40,180 nt of DNA from an uncultured Lachnospiraceae bacterium. Lineage in GTDB: Bacteria; Bacillota; Clostridia; Lachnospirales; Lachnospiraceae. Below are positions 16,158 to 26,033 of the stretch, in pieces; the first letter of the stretch is position 1; every line of letters begins with the position of its first letter. The notes beneath the pieces are model-generated. The model did not search any database, was not told the origin of the DNA, and saw only the letters and a list, made by a program, of their open reading frames with translations. The translations under genes were made by a program, and so were the position numbers. The stretch lies in assembly GCA_946541955.1 (NCBI GenBank), contig CAMNJZ010000009.1, forward strand, positions 1 to 40,180, written 5' to 3'.

Positions 16158-18209
16158 ATGACCAAATCTTACTGGCTCTGGTATCCCGGAGACATGGAAT
16201 TATACTACGCAATGAAACAGAATTTCAGCCGTGTGGAACGGGGCTATGGCTGGCCGGCCTTCTGGAAGAGTGAGGGCTTCCGGAACCGGGTAGTCTTTCG
16301 AAGGACCTATATGCTGGAGGAGGATACGGATTTCATGGTCCGGTCCAGAGATACGGGCTTTGTCATGGTCAATGACATCAAGTATCCCTTCGGCGTGGCC
16401 GTCACAGCGCCGGAAGGAGAGGTAAAGATCTCCATTCACTGTGCCAGGATCGAGGCCTTCCCGGCAGTTTATATCGAGGGCGACACGGTCTGCTCCGATC
16501 CGGGCTGGATGGCAGGCGACTATGACGCTCCTGAAAAGCCCGCGGGCTTTTCCGAATATTTCACAGACCCCTGGCAGGATCCCTCCGTATGGGAGTACTC
16601 CGAGAAGGTCTACAGCCCCGTTTCCATTGAGAAGGTCTTTGTGGAAAAGGACGACAAGGGAAACGTGGTCGAGACCAGGGCGCCGGGCGCCGGCGCGGTA
16701 TCCGGCTATCTCTATACCTTTGAAACAGAGCTGACAGCCGTGCTGGAGGTCCTCAATACAGACGGGACGCCCATCGACATGCTGGACGTCAAGACCATGC
16801 AGGTCTGCTGCGGCGAATCCAGGGAGGAAGCCCTGGACATGCTCCACTGCTATTACAGCTGGCACGTCGATCCCCAGACCGGGCGCTGCCCCAGGTGTGC
16901 GCTCCGCTGCGTATTTATTCCCGGCAGGCCCAGAGAGGTCTACGCCATTCACCAGTATGTGGATATCCCGGTCCGGGCCTATTTAAAGACCGGAGACGGC
17001 CTGCTCAACCGGATCTGGGAGGTGGCGGCCCATACCTTCAGCCTCTGCAGCGGGATCTTCTTTATAGACGGAATCAAGAGGGACAAGTGGATCTGGTCCG
17101 GCGACGCCTACCAGAGCATCCATATCAATCCCTATCTTCTGGCGGATCCTTCCATTGACAGAAGGACCCTGACCGCCCTGCGGGGCAATGACCCCATGAC
17201 GACCCATATCAATACCATCACGGATTATTCCATGCTCTGGCTGATGGGGGTCTGGGACCACTGCAGACTTTACAAGGACCTGGACTATCTGCGGGCCATG
17301 TATCCCAGGATGCAGAGCCTGATGGATTTTTTGAGATCCCAGACCGATGAGGCGGGCTTTTTCACCGGCCGGCCCGGGGACTGGATCTATATCGACTGGG
17401 CCGACCTGGACAAGGAAGGGCCCCTGGGCGCGGAGCAGATGCTCTATGCCTGCTGCTGGAGGGACATGGCCGGAGCCGCAGCCCTTCTTGGCAGGGAGGG
17501 CGACGGCGCCTTCTACGAGGACCAGGCAGCCAGGCTGGAGAAGGCCATCGAAAAGGCCTACTGGGACCCTGAAAAGGGCGCCTATATCGATTCCTTTGTC
17601 AGCGGCAGGCGCCATGTATCCCGCCAGACCAATATCTTTGCCCTGCGCTGCGGCGTGGCCAGAGGGGAAAGGCGGAAGGAGGTCATTGAAAATGTCCTTT
17701 TAAACGACAGCATTCCGCCCATCACGACCCCCTATTTCACCTTCTTTGAGCTGGACGAGCTGGGCCGGGAAGGCAGGACCGACGTCCTCTATGAGCGCAT
17801 GACCGCCTACTGGGGCGGCATGCTGGCCAGGGGCGCCGTGACCTTCTGGGAAGAATTCGATCCTCTGGTCCCTGTCAGCCGGCAGTATGATATGTACGGG
17901 GACCGCTTCGGCAAGAGTCTCTGCCACGCCTGGGGCGCATCGCCCCTGTATCTGATCGGCCGCTATCTGGTGGGCCTGTCCCATACCATGGATGAAGAGG
18001 GGAATACAGGCTTTGTCCTTTCGCCAAGCCTGGACCATCTGGGGAGCCTGGACTGCGCTTTCCCTGTCTGCGGGGGTGAAAAGACGGTCCGGATCCGTCA
18101 TAAAAACGGGATCCTCCGGATCAGCACCGACGCTGAGGGAGGGACCCTTGTCATGGAAGGGGCCAGGATCCCCCTCCATCCCGACCGCGAATATGAAATA
18201 GAGATCTGA
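16158..18209 (+). CDS. Alpha-L-rhamnosidase (GH78)-like glycoside hydrolase
   Basis: ATG 7 nt after AAAAGGAGG; (alpha/alpha)6-barrel-like features DGIKRDKWIWSGDAYQS, YWGGMLARGAVTFWEEFDP, SLCHAWGASPLYLIGRYLVG. Confidence 0.82.
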   Translation: MTKSYWLWYPGDMELYYAMKQNFSRVERGYGWPAFWKSEGFRNRVVFRRTYMLEEDTDFMVRSRDTGFVMVNDIKYPFGVAVTAPEGEVKISIHCARIEAFPAVYIEGDTVCSDPGWMAGDYDAPEKPAGFSEYFTDPWQDPSVWEYSEKVYSPVSIEKVFVEKDDKGNVVETRAPGAGAVSGYLYTFETELTAVLEVLNTDGTPIDMLDVKTMQVCCGESREEALDMLHCYYSWHVDPQTGRCPRCALRCVFIPGRPREVYAIHQYVDIPVRAYLKTGDGLLNRIWEVAAHTFSLCSGIFFIDGIKRDKWIWSGDAYQSIHINPYLLADPSIDRRTLTALRGNDPMTTHINTITDYSMLWLMGVWDHCRLYKDLDYLRAMYPRMQSLMDFLRSQTDEAGFFTGRPGDWIYIDWADLDKEGPLGAEQMLYACCWRDMAGAAALLGREGDGAFYEDQAARLEKAIEKAYWDPEKGAYIDSFVSGRRHVSRQTNIFALRCGVARGERRKEVIENVLLNDSIPPITTPYFTFFELDELGREGRTDVLYERMTAYWGGMLARGAVTFWEEFDPLVPVSRQYDMYGDRFGKSLCHAWGASPLYLIGRYLVGLSHTMDEEGNTGFVLSPSLDHLGSLDCAFPVCGGEKTVRIRHKNGILRISTDAEGGTLVMEGARIPLHPDREYEIEI

Positions 18210-18228
18210 CTCCAAAAGGAGACTATCC

Positions 18229-19095
18229 ATGCTGCGATCTGACTTTGAGGAAGATGTTTTTCTGGACCTGCTGGACAAAGTCACCGTCATGAGCCGGGAC
18301 AACGGCAGGAAATTTACCGATACAGGGCGTCTGGACGCGATCCGGGACCTGCTCTGGGATACGCCCTACCGCAGGGTCAACGCCCAGGGCCTCTTCCACC
18401 TCTACGCCAGGCATCCCCTGGAGCAAATCCAGGGAAGGATCATTCTGGTCTCTTCCCATGTGGACTGTCAGGTGGGCATCACCCGCTGCTCCTGGAAGCG
18501 GAAGGCCCCGGGCTTTCTTCGGGGGACCTTCGACAATTCCATTACCAATGCGGTCCTGCTCTATCTTATGCGCAGGGGGGCTCTGCCCGAAAACGTGGCC
18601 GTGGCCTTTACAGGCGATGAAGAGGAGGATTCCCATGGCGCCCGCCAGGCCATCCGCTATCTGCGCCGCAGGAACAAGGCTTTTGGGGCCATTATCCTGG
18701 ATGTGACGGAGATGGGCTTTGCCGAGAAGGTCCATATCAGCGTGGAGAACGATTTCTGGACGGATAGAATGGGCAGGCAGATCACAGAGATCCTGGAGGA
18801 TCTGACCGTGAAGGACCAGATCTCCTGGCTCTACGTGCCTGCGGACCCGGAGGGGGTCCCGCCCTATGTGCCCCGGGAGCGGAACCTGGGCCTGGAGGCC
18901 GATGCCGACGAGAGCTGGGCCTATGACGAAAAGGGCGTTCCCTGCTTTGCTCTCTGCCTGCCTGTGGAGGGCAACATGCACCGCAATTCCGGCGTCCTGG
19001 TGGCAAATGAGGCCATCCGGGGCTATACGGCGGCTCTGGCCTGCCTTCTTGAAAGGATCAGGACAGAGGGCATACAAGAAGAAACAATGAGGTAA
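18229..19095 (+). CDS. M42/M20/M28-like zinc aminopeptidase family protein
   Basis: Metal-site-like motifs VSSHVD, GTFDNSITNAV, FTGDEEEDSHGA, ILDVTEMG. Confidence 0.72.
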   Translation: MLRSDFEEDVFLDLLDKVTVMSRDNGRKFTDTGRLDAIRDLLWDTPYRRVNAQGLFHLYARHPLEQIQGRIILVSSHVDCQVGITRCSWKRKAPGFLRGTFDNSITNAVLLYLMRRGALPENVAVAFTGDEEEDSHGARQAIRYLRRRNKAFGAIILDVTEMGFAEKVHISVENDFWTDRMGRQITEILEDLTVKDQISWLYVPADPEGVPPYVPRERNLGLEADADESWAYDEKGVPCFALCLPVEGNMHRNSGVLVANEAIRGYTAALACLLERIRTEGIQEETMR

Positions 19096-19097
19096 TT

Positions 19098-20582
19098 ATG
19101 CATCAGGTATTTGATTTTAATTCCATGCCGGAGGATTCCAAAGAGCCGGTCTGTACCTATAGGGTCTTTCTCTCTGACGAGAGGAGCGCTGACCCGGAGA
19201 GGCCCATCCTGGTCCTGGACAACCGGACGGGCGAATGGCCCCATCACGCCGGCGGCGTCTTCATGAATCCCGTGAAGCGGACCGCCTTTGTTTTCAGCGA
19301 TACCCAGGCCAGCACGGATATCCTGCGGATCGACGCCCGCTTTACCAGCCTCCTCAAATGGCTGGGAGAGAATCACATCCCGGTCCGTCTTTCCGGCCGC
19401 AACATGCCGGAGGGCTACTGCGTCTATCGGATCCGGGAGGCGGCCTACGGGGGCGCTTCCAAGCTTTCCGCCGAAGACGGCTTCCTCCAGTTCATGATCG
19501 AGCGGCTCTTTGCTTCCGACGCTCCCCAGGGGGATCCGGTCCCCGAGGAGGAAAAGGAGGAGACCGGGGACGACATGAAGCTGACCTCCCTCCAGAGCAT
19601 TACGGACTTTCTGGTCTGCGCCGGCAGGACGCTGCCTGACAACATCCGGCTCTGGGCCAGGCGGAACCTGGCCGTGGCCAATTCTAACGAGGTGACCCAG
19701 GAGGAGAGACGCCACGCCCAGAGGGCCCTGTCCATGATGATGAATATCCAGTGGAAGGCGGATTATTTTCCCTCCATCGACATGGAGGAAGCCAGGAGGA
19801 TCCTGGACTCCCAGCTCTTTGGCCTGGACAAGGTCAAGCAGCGGATCATGGAGACCATCGTCCAGATCAACCGGACCCATACCCTGCCGGCCTACGGCCT
19901 GCTTCTGGTGGGCCCTGCGGGCGTGGGCAAGTCCCAGATCGCCTATGCCGTGGCCCAGATCCTGCAGCTCCCCTGGACTGTCATGGATATGAGCTCCATC
20001 AACGACCCGGAGCAGCTCACCGGCTCCTCCCGGATCTATGCCAACGCCAAGCCCGGCCTGATCATGGAGGCCTTCGCGGCGGCCGGCCAGTCCAGCCTGG
20101 TCTTTATCATCAACGAGCTGGACAAGGCGGCGGCCGGCAAGGGCAGCGGCAATCCCGCCGATGTCCTTCTGACCCTTCTGGACAATCTGGGCTTTACCGA
20201 CAACTACATTGAATGCAATATCCCCACCGGCGGGGTCTATCCCATTGCCACGGCCAACTTCAAGGACCAGATTTCCACCCCCCTTCTGTCCCGTTTTGCC
20301 GTCATTGAGATCCCCGACTATTCGGACGAAGAGAAAAAGACCATCTTCCGCCGTTTCTCCTTCCCCAAGGTCCTGGCCAGGATCGGCATGCGGGAGGAGG
20401 AATGCGTCATTACGGACGAGGCCCTGGAGGCGGTGATCGAGTACTGCAGAGGCACCACGGGCATCCGGGACCTGGAGCAGGCCGCCGAGCACCTGGCCGC
20501 CAACGCCCTCTACCACATCGAGGCCGAGCATGCCGGGCAGGTGGTCTACGACGGGGAAAGAGCCCGAAGAGTTCTGAACTGA
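19098..20582 (+). CDS. Lon-like AAA+ ATPase lacking the C-terminal Lon protease domain
   Basis: LFGLDKVKQRIMETI, Walker A GPAGVGKS, VFIINELDK, IATAN sensor-1, PLLSRFAVIEIPDY, GTTGIRDLEQ sensor-2-like; ORF ends right after the AAA lid. Confidence 0.85.
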   Translation: MHQVFDFNSMPEDSKEPVCTYRVFLSDERSADPERPILVLDNRTGEWPHHAGGVFMNPVKRTAFVFSDTQASTDILRIDARFTSLLKWLGENHIPVRLSGRNMPEGYCVYRIREAAYGGASKLSAEDGFLQFMIERLFASDAPQGDPVPEEEKEETGDDMKLTSLQSITDFLVCAGRTLPDNIRLWARRNLAVANSNEVTQEERRHAQRALSMMMNIQWKADYFPSIDMEEARRILDSQLFGLDKVKQRIMETIVQINRTHTLPAYGLLLVGPAGVGKSQIAYAVAQILQLPWTVMDMSSINDPEQLTGSSRIYANAKPGLIMEAFAAAGQSSLVFIINELDKAAAGKGSGNPADVLLTLLDNLGFTDNYIECNIPTGGVYPIATANFKDQISTPLLSRFAVIEIPDYSDEEKKTIFRRFSFPKVLARIGMREEECVITDEALEAVIEYCRGTTGIRDLEQAAEHLAANALYHIEAEHAGQVVYDGERARRVLN

Positions 20583-20600
20583 TTATTTCGGAGAATACCT

Positions 20601-22670
20601 ATGATATCCATGAATCCTGCTCAGCTGGAGGCGGTCCATACAGTGGAAGGGCCCCTCATCATCATCAGCTGCCCGGGGTCCGGCAAGACCACGACCCTGA
20701 TCCACAGGGTCCGCTATTTGACAGAGTGCGGGATCGATCCCGCCTCGATCCTGACAGTGACCTTTACCAATGCGGCGGCGGCCCGGATGAAGTCCTACTA
20801 CCAGAAGGTCTTCGGCCGGGAGGCCCGCGCCCATTTCATGACCATTCATTCCCTCTGCTTTGGGATCCTCCGGGAGGAAGGGCTCTATGGCCCCGGCGAT
20901 ATCCTGAAGGAGGAGGAAAAGCGCCGCTTTCTCTACCAGCATATTTCCCGCATGAGCTGGGTCAACGACCCCTGGGAGCTGACCCAGGCGGTGATGACGC
21001 ATTTTTCCGTTGTGCGCAACAACGACCTGGATCCGGAGACCTATGAACCGGAGGAATGTCCCGGCAGGGTCTTCCGGGACCTGCTCCGCCTTTATGATGA
21101 TTTCCGGGACCAGCAGCATAAGATCGACTTTGACGACATGCTGATCCAGTGCAGGGAGGTCCTCCGGGATCCGGAGATCCTTGCCAGGTGGCAGGACCGC
21201 TTTCGCTATATCCAGTGCGACGAGTACCAGGACACCAACAATCTCCAGAAGGATATCCTCTATCTCCTGGCCGGGGACAGAAAGAACCTCTGCGTGGTGG
21301 GGGACGACGACCAGTCCATCTACATGTTCCGGGGCGCAAGGCCCGAGATCATGCTCCGCTTTGAAGAGGACTTTCCCGGCTGCAAGGTCGTGCATCTGTC
21401 CGTCAATTACAGATCCGGGGCCCGGATCGTGGACAGGGCGGCCCTGGTGATCGCCCATAACAGAGCCCGCTATCAGAAGGAGTTCATCTCCAGCAGAGGA
21501 GAAGAGGGCGTGGAAGGACAGGTGGTCTTTCAGCACTTCGACGGAAGGGCCGAGGAGATGGACTACCTGGTGACCTGCATCCAGGCTGCCATGAAAAAGG
21601 GCCTTGCCCCCCGCCAGATCGCGGTGCTTTTCCGGACGGGCAGACAGGCCCAGCTTCCCGCAGCGGCCCTGATGAAGGCAAATATTCCCGTTTATTCCAC
21701 CGAGGCCTTCCGGTCCATCTATGAGGGCTGGGTCTTTGAAGGAATCCGGACCTACATAACTCTTTCCCTGGGCCAGGCGGGCCCCGGCGGCATGCTCTAT
21801 GTGCTCAACCGTCCCTCCCGCTATCTCAAGGAGGAATACTTCCGAAACTGCCCCTATTCCCTTTCCGCCATGCTCCGGGCGGCCTCCTATCTGAAAAAGG
21901 ACGCCTACTGGAAATATGAGGCGGCCAGGGACTCCCTGACGGCCTGGATGAAGGCCTTTGGGCCTGCGGTCCTTCGGCCCACCGATCCGCCCATCAGGGT
22001 CTTTGAGGCCCTGAAATCGGAGACGGGCGGGATCGGCTATGACGACTACATCCGGTCCTATGCCGAATACAGAAAGCTGGACGCCGAAGCCCTCCTGGGC
22101 GACTTTGCCCAGATGGAGGCGGACGCCAGGACCTTCAAGACCATCCAGGACTGGCTGGACTACGCCATGGATGCAGCGGCCCGGATCAAGGCCTCCGCCA
22201 TACCAAAGAACCCCGAGGGGGTCGCGCTGACCACCATGCACAAGGCCAAGGGCCTGGAGTGGAAGTGCGTCTTTGTGATCGACGTCAACCAGGACCTTGT
22301 CCCCCATAAGAATGCAGAATCCCCGGAGGAGACCGAGGAGGAAAGACGGCTCTTTTATGTGTCCATGACCCGGGCCGCGGATTCCCTCTTTCTTCTGGGG
22401 AGCGGAAAGGAATCCTCCTTTATGCGGGATCTGAAGGAAGACCTGCGCAGGGAGGAAGCCGGCCGCTTTTATCAGGAATACAAAAAGAGTCAGGGAGGGC
22501 CGGTCTATGTCCGCCACAGCGCCTGGGGGATCGGCCTGGTCATGGACCTCTACGAGGGCAAAAAGAGCCTGCGCATGCGGGTGAATTTCGACGGGATGGA
22601 GAAGGTCTTTCCCTTCCCCAGGGCCTTTATGGACGGGCATCTGTCCTGGGCCAGGAGCCTCCTGGATTAA
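20601..22670 (+). CDS. UvrD/PcrA/Rep-like superfamily 1 DNA helicase
   Basis: MNPAQLEAV (Q motif), CPGSGKTTTL, TFTNAAAARM, CDEYQDTN, VVGDDDQSIYMFRGA, LSVNYRSG, TTMHKAKGLEWKCVFVID, RRLFYVSMTRA. Confidence 0.95.
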   Translation: MISMNPAQLEAVHTVEGPLIIISCPGSGKTTTLIHRVRYLTECGIDPASILTVTFTNAAAARMKSYYQKVFGREARAHFMTIHSLCFGILREEGLYGPGDILKEEEKRRFLYQHISRMSWVNDPWELTQAVMTHFSVVRNNDLDPETYEPEECPGRVFRDLLRLYDDFRDQQHKIDFDDMLIQCREVLRDPEILARWQDRFRYIQCDEYQDTNNLQKDILYLLAGDRKNLCVVGDDDQSIYMFRGARPEIMLRFEEDFPGCKVVHLSVNYRSGARIVDRAALVIAHNRARYQKEFISSRGEEGVEGQVVFQHFDGRAEEMDYLVTCIQAAMKKGLAPRQIAVLFRTGRQAQLPAAALMKANIPVYSTEAFRSIYEGWVFEGIRTYITLSLGQAGPGGMLYVLNRPSRYLKEEYFRNCPYSLSAMLRAASYLKKDAYWKYEAARDSLTAWMKAFGPAVLRPTDPPIRVFEALKSETGGIGYDDYIRSYAEYRKLDAEALLGDFAQMEADARTFKTIQDWLDYAMDAAARIKASAIPKNPEGVALTTMHKAKGLEWKCVFVIDVNQDLVPHKNAESPEETEEERRLFYVSMTRAADSLFLLGSGKESSFMRDLKEDLRREEAGRFYQEYKKSQGGPVYVRHSAWGIGLVMDLYEGKKSLRMRVNFDGMEKVFPFPRAFMDGHLSWARSLLD

Positions 22671-22791
22671 AAAGAGCCTTTGTCCGAAGGTTTTGGTTTA
22701 ACATAATGCGCCTCCTACCTTTCCGGGAGAGATTGTGTTATTATTATTTATGTTGTAATCATCTGAACAGTGAAGGGACTTTTATATAGAT

Positions 22792-23850
22792 ATGAATACC
22801 AGAAAAGCATCTTTCAGGCAGCCTGTGATCATGCTGATCTTATTTTGCGTTTATACATTCCTTGTGGCCATGGTGGACTTTAAGCCCATCGGGCCCGGCG
22901 GCTCGGAGGTGGGCTTTGCCACGGTAAACCGCTTCTTCCAGCAGCATCTGGCCTACAACGACCTTTTCTATGTCCTGTCCAAGATCCTGGGATATGTCTG
23001 CTTCATTATTCCCGGCATCAACGTGGCGGTGGCCATCCGGGACATTATCCGCAAGAAGAACATCCTCAAGATCGGGCCGGACGTGCTGGGATCCTTCGTC
23101 ATCTACGTGCTTCTGGGCCTTGCCTATATTCTCTTTGAGGTGGTGGTCCTGAACTACAGGCCCATGCTGATGGACGGAGAGCTGGAAGCCTCCTATCCTT
23201 CCTCCCACTCCATGCTGGGCATGACCGTCTATCTGACGGCGGCCCTCCAGCTCAATTTCCGGGACCGCAACAGGGAACGCCGGGTAAGGAACCAGCGGAT
23301 CCTTCTGGCCCTGGGCATCCTGACCGTGCTGACAAGGTTCTTGTCCGGCGTCCACTGGTTTACGGACATCCTGGGCGGCGTTCTGCTGGGCCTGACTCTG
23401 GTAGCCCTCTATGTGCCCCTGGTCAGAGCCATCGGAAAGCTGTTCTATCATGACAAGAAGAAAAAGCCTGTCCGCAGGCCCCAAAACGGAGCCGGAAAGG
23501 GACAGGGACATGGCCAGGGCCATGCCAGAAAGCCCCGCCCCGACCGGGTGGAGGCTGAGAAAGCAAATGCAGCAACTGCAGCAAATGCAGCAAATGCAGC
23601 ATCACCCGCCCCTGTGCAGAAGGAGGAAGAAGCCCTGAAGGCGGCTTCGCCTGCAAAGGAAAAGGGCAAAGAAGCTGCCCGGGCCGAAGAAGAAAAGCTT
23701 GCCGCAGCGCCTGAAGAGAAGGCCAAAGGAGCAGGGCCCGTTCCGGCAGGGAAGGAGCCTGCAGCCGCAGATCCTGCACAGGAAGTAAAAGCGGAAGTGC
23801 AAAAGACAGAAGCTGAAATAACAGAACCTGAAGCAGCAAAAGCAGAATAA
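22792..23850 (+). CDS. PAP2-family membrane phosphatase with Ala/Lys/Glu-rich C-terminal tail
   Basis: RP...YPSSHSMLGMTVY...TRFLSGVHWFTDILGGVLLG in a multi-TM protein; low-complexity tail of roughly 130 aa. Confidence 0.88.
   Translation: MNTRKASFRQPVIMLILFCVYTFLVAMVDFKPIGPGGSEVGFATVNRFFQQHLAYNDLFYVLSKILGYVCFIIPGINVAVAIRDIIRKKNILKIGPDVLGSFVIYVLLGLAYILFEVVVLNYRPMLMDGELEASYPSSHSMLGMTVYLTAALQLNFRDRNRERRVRNQRILLALGILTVLTRFLSGVHWFTDILGGVLLGLTLVALYVPLVRAIGKLFYHDKKKKPVRRPQNGAGKGQGHGQGHARKPRPDRVEAEKANAATAANAANAASPAPVQKEEEALKAASPAKEKGKEAARAEEEKLAAAPEEKAKGAGPVPAGKEPAAADPAQEVKAEVQKTEAEITEPEAAKAE
23563..23598 (+). repeat. 9-bp tandem repeat GCAAATGCA x4 (one variant) in the PAP2 gene tail
   Basis: GCAAATGCA GCAACTGCA GCAAATGCA GCAAATGCA. 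Confidence 0.9.
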
Positions 23851-23891
23851 AGAGAAGAAAAGCCCGCCCGGTAAGCCGGCAGGCAGATTGG

Positions 23892-23919
23892 AAGCGGGCG
23901 CCGGGAGGCGTCCGCTTTT
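23892..23919 (+). terminator. Intrinsic terminator-like hairpin between PAP2 and SGNH genes
   Basis: AAGCGGGCGCC-GGGA-GGCGTCCGCTT with one G-T pair, then TT. Confidence 0.7.
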
Positions 23920-23939
23920 GTCACATAGGAGGAGACGCG

Positions 23940-24578
23940 ATGGGACAGAGAGTTTATAAGGTCCTTTGCTATGGAGATTCCAATACCTACGGCTTCGATC
24001 CCCGGATGGGAGCCCCGGAGCAGCTGCCAAAGGATGTCCGATGGACCGGCATCCTGGACGCTTTGCCCGGTTATGAAATCGTCAACCGGGGGCTGAACGG
24101 ACGGGAGATCCCCCACAGCCAGAGTGCCTGCCGGGACCTGGAATATACCCTGGAGAGGCACAGGGACTGCGATATCCTGGTCATCATGCTGGGGACCAAT
24201 GACCTGGCCTGTATGTGGCATCCCTCGGCCGAAAGGGTGGGAAAGAGACTGCGGGACCTCTACAGCCTGGTTCCGGGCCTTCGCTGCTTCAAGGAGGGCG
24301 AAAAAAAGACCCTCCTCCTGTCCCCGCCGCTGCTGGATCTGGCGGATGACAGGGAGGAGGGAGTCCTTCTGGAGGCCTCCAGGGGCCTGGCCGGGGTCTA
24401 CAGGCAGGCGGCCGCCGACCTGGGCCTTTATTTTGCGGATACTGCCCTCTGGCAGATCCATATGACCTTTGACGACGTCCATTTCTCCAGGGCAGGCCAT
24501 GCGGCCTTTGCCGCAAGGATGCAGGAGGTCCTGGCCCGCCTTGTGGTTTCGGAGAGCCCTGCGGAGATCGGCGTTTAA
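23940..24578 (+). CDS. SGNH/GDSL-family hydrolase
   Basis: VLCYGDSNTYGFDP (block I), LGTNDLA (block III), TFDDVHFSRAGHAAFA (catalytic DxxH). Confidence 0.92.
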   Translation: MGQRVYKVLCYGDSNTYGFDPRMGAPEQLPKDVRWTGILDALPGYEIVNRGLNGREIPHSQSACRDLEYTLERHRDCDILVIMLGTNDLACMWHPSAERVGKRLRDLYSLVPGLRCFKEGEKKTLLLSPPLLDLADDREEGVLLEASRGLAGVYRQAAADLGLYFADTALWQIHMTFDDVHFSRAGHAAFAARMQEVLARLVVSESPAEIGV

Positions 24579-25360
24579 GCTTCCTCCTCCAGCGTGGGGG
24601 CTTCGTCTTCCTCCTTTTTCCGGATGCTTTCTTCAATGGCCAGCTCCTGGTTGAGGGGCTCATAGATGATGAGCTCGGACAGGAAGATGGGGAACCAGAG
24701 GCCGATGAAGGGGATCAGGATCACGGTCCAGGGAGCGAAGAGGGCAATGACCAGGACGAAGAGGAGCTTCACCAGGGCGGCGCCCAGGACCCGCCACATG
24801 TATTTGGCAGTAAAGAGGATCCCGTTGCGGATGCTGACGGAGGCCGGCTGGGAGAAAAGGACCAGCTGGGGCCAGAGGAGCATGCTGACGAGGAGAAAGA
24901 CATAGAGGGAAATCACAAAAAAGAGGAGGGTGGTCAGGGTAAAGCTGCCCCCGCCCCAGAACATGATATAAGCCATAAATACATAGACGCCAAACACAAG
25001 GCCTGTCAGAGCACCGGGAAGGAGGGCCTCCTTCCAGTTCTGGGCAAGGCCTTTTTTGTAGCTTCTGCCCCATCTGCCCGGCGAATCCCGAAGGCCCCGC
25101 ATGATCATGTCATAGAGGGCTGCCAGGAAGGGACCGAAGATGAGGCCTCCCAGGATTGAAGCGGGCAGGAGGACCAGCAGGGAGGAGGAGAGGACGGAGA
25201 GGGTCACGCCGGCCAGAAGGGGCAGGCCCCCGATGGAGGTGGCGACGGAGGATTTGAACCAGGTCCCCGCGTAGAAGGAAAGGAGCTGCCGGTAGCGGTA
25301 AAAGCCGGTCATCCGCGTGGACTCATCATAGGAACTGTCATCCGCAAAAAACAAAGCCAT
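24575..25360 (-). CDS. Multi-pass membrane protein (DUF624/YesL-like layout), function unknown
   Basis: Several hydrophobic helices; stop overlaps the convergent SGNH gene stop. Confidence 0.7.
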   Translation of the reverse strand: MALFFADDSSYDESTRMTGFYRYRQLLSFYAGTWFKSSVATSIGGLPLLAGVTLSVLSSSLLVLLPASILGGLIFGPFLAALYDMIMRGLRDSPGRWGRSYKKGLAQNWKEALLPGALTGLVFGVYVFMAYIMFWGGGSFTLTTLLFFVISLYVFLLVSMLLWPQLVLFSQPASVSIRNGILFTAKYMWRVLGAALVKLLFVLVIALFAPWTVILIPFIGLWFPIFLSELIIYEPLNQELAIEESIRKKEEDEAPTLEEEA

Positions 25361-25363
25361 ACA

Positions 25364-25993
25364 TTACCTCCTGATCTCACTGTTATAATGGCAGGCCGAA
25401 AGAAAGTCCTCCAGGACCTGGTCCGGGTCTTCGCTGCACAGGTCCCTTTCTGAAAACTCCACGTTGATGGAGTAATTCCCGAAGACGGCAAAGGCGCTGG
25501 CGCCCCGGCTGTAGGGATTGGAATCGGAAAGGACCCTGTAATCCAGGACGGTATAGGTCATATCTGCGACGGTGACCTCCCTTTCCTCCAGGATCTCATA
25601 GGATTCCTTTTCCCGGTCCATCCAGTCCTTTATGGTGGAGGCGGGATCCTCCCCCTTCTTTTCGTCATTTCCGTAGACCAGCATATAGACCTGGGCCTCG
25701 TAGAGGTCCGTTTCCTTCCCTTCTTCATTGGTAAAGGGCTCCGGCTCTCCCATGGACCAGGTGGCGTAGAAGGTATCGCTTCCCGTCAGGACCACCGGAT
25801 TTTCCAGGGGGACCAGGCCGTGGCCCGGATCCTCCACGCCGACGACCCTGCCCAGGATGGTCCAGTCCTCCTGCCAGGCGTTCCCCTGGGTATCGGTACT
25901 GGGATAGGACTGGCAGGCGCAAAGGCCCAGGGAAAGGGAGAGGGCCGCCAGAAGGGCGGGGATCTTCCTGGATCTGACAATTCTTTCTTTCAT
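25364..25993 (-). CDS. Lipoprotein, unknown function
   Basis: Signal peptide with lipobox LSLGLCAC-QS. Confidence 0.8.
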   Translation of the reverse strand: MKERIVRSRKIPALLAALSLSLGLCACQSYPSTDTQGNAWQEDWTILGRVVGVEDPGHGLVPLENPVVLTGSDTFYATWSMGEPEPFTNEEGKETDLYEAQVYMLVYGNDEKKGEDPASTIKDWMDREKESYEILEEREVTVADMTYTVLDYRVLSDSNPYSRGASAFAVFGNYSINVEFSERDLCSEDPDQVLEDFLSACHYNSEIRR

Positions 25994-26033
25994 CTTTCTA
26001 TCTCCTTGACCTTATAGAACGGATGTCCCTGCT

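Noticed and set aside
16200-16952. 250-aa and similar antisense ORFs opposite the GH78-like and peptidase genes
   Set aside because: Codon-bias artefacts; low-complexity translations without features.
20583-22640. 685-aa antisense ORF opposite the UvrD-like helicase (and the 502-aa one at 19023-20531)
   Set aside because: Shadow ORFs from high-GC codon bias opposite genes with complete conserved motifs.
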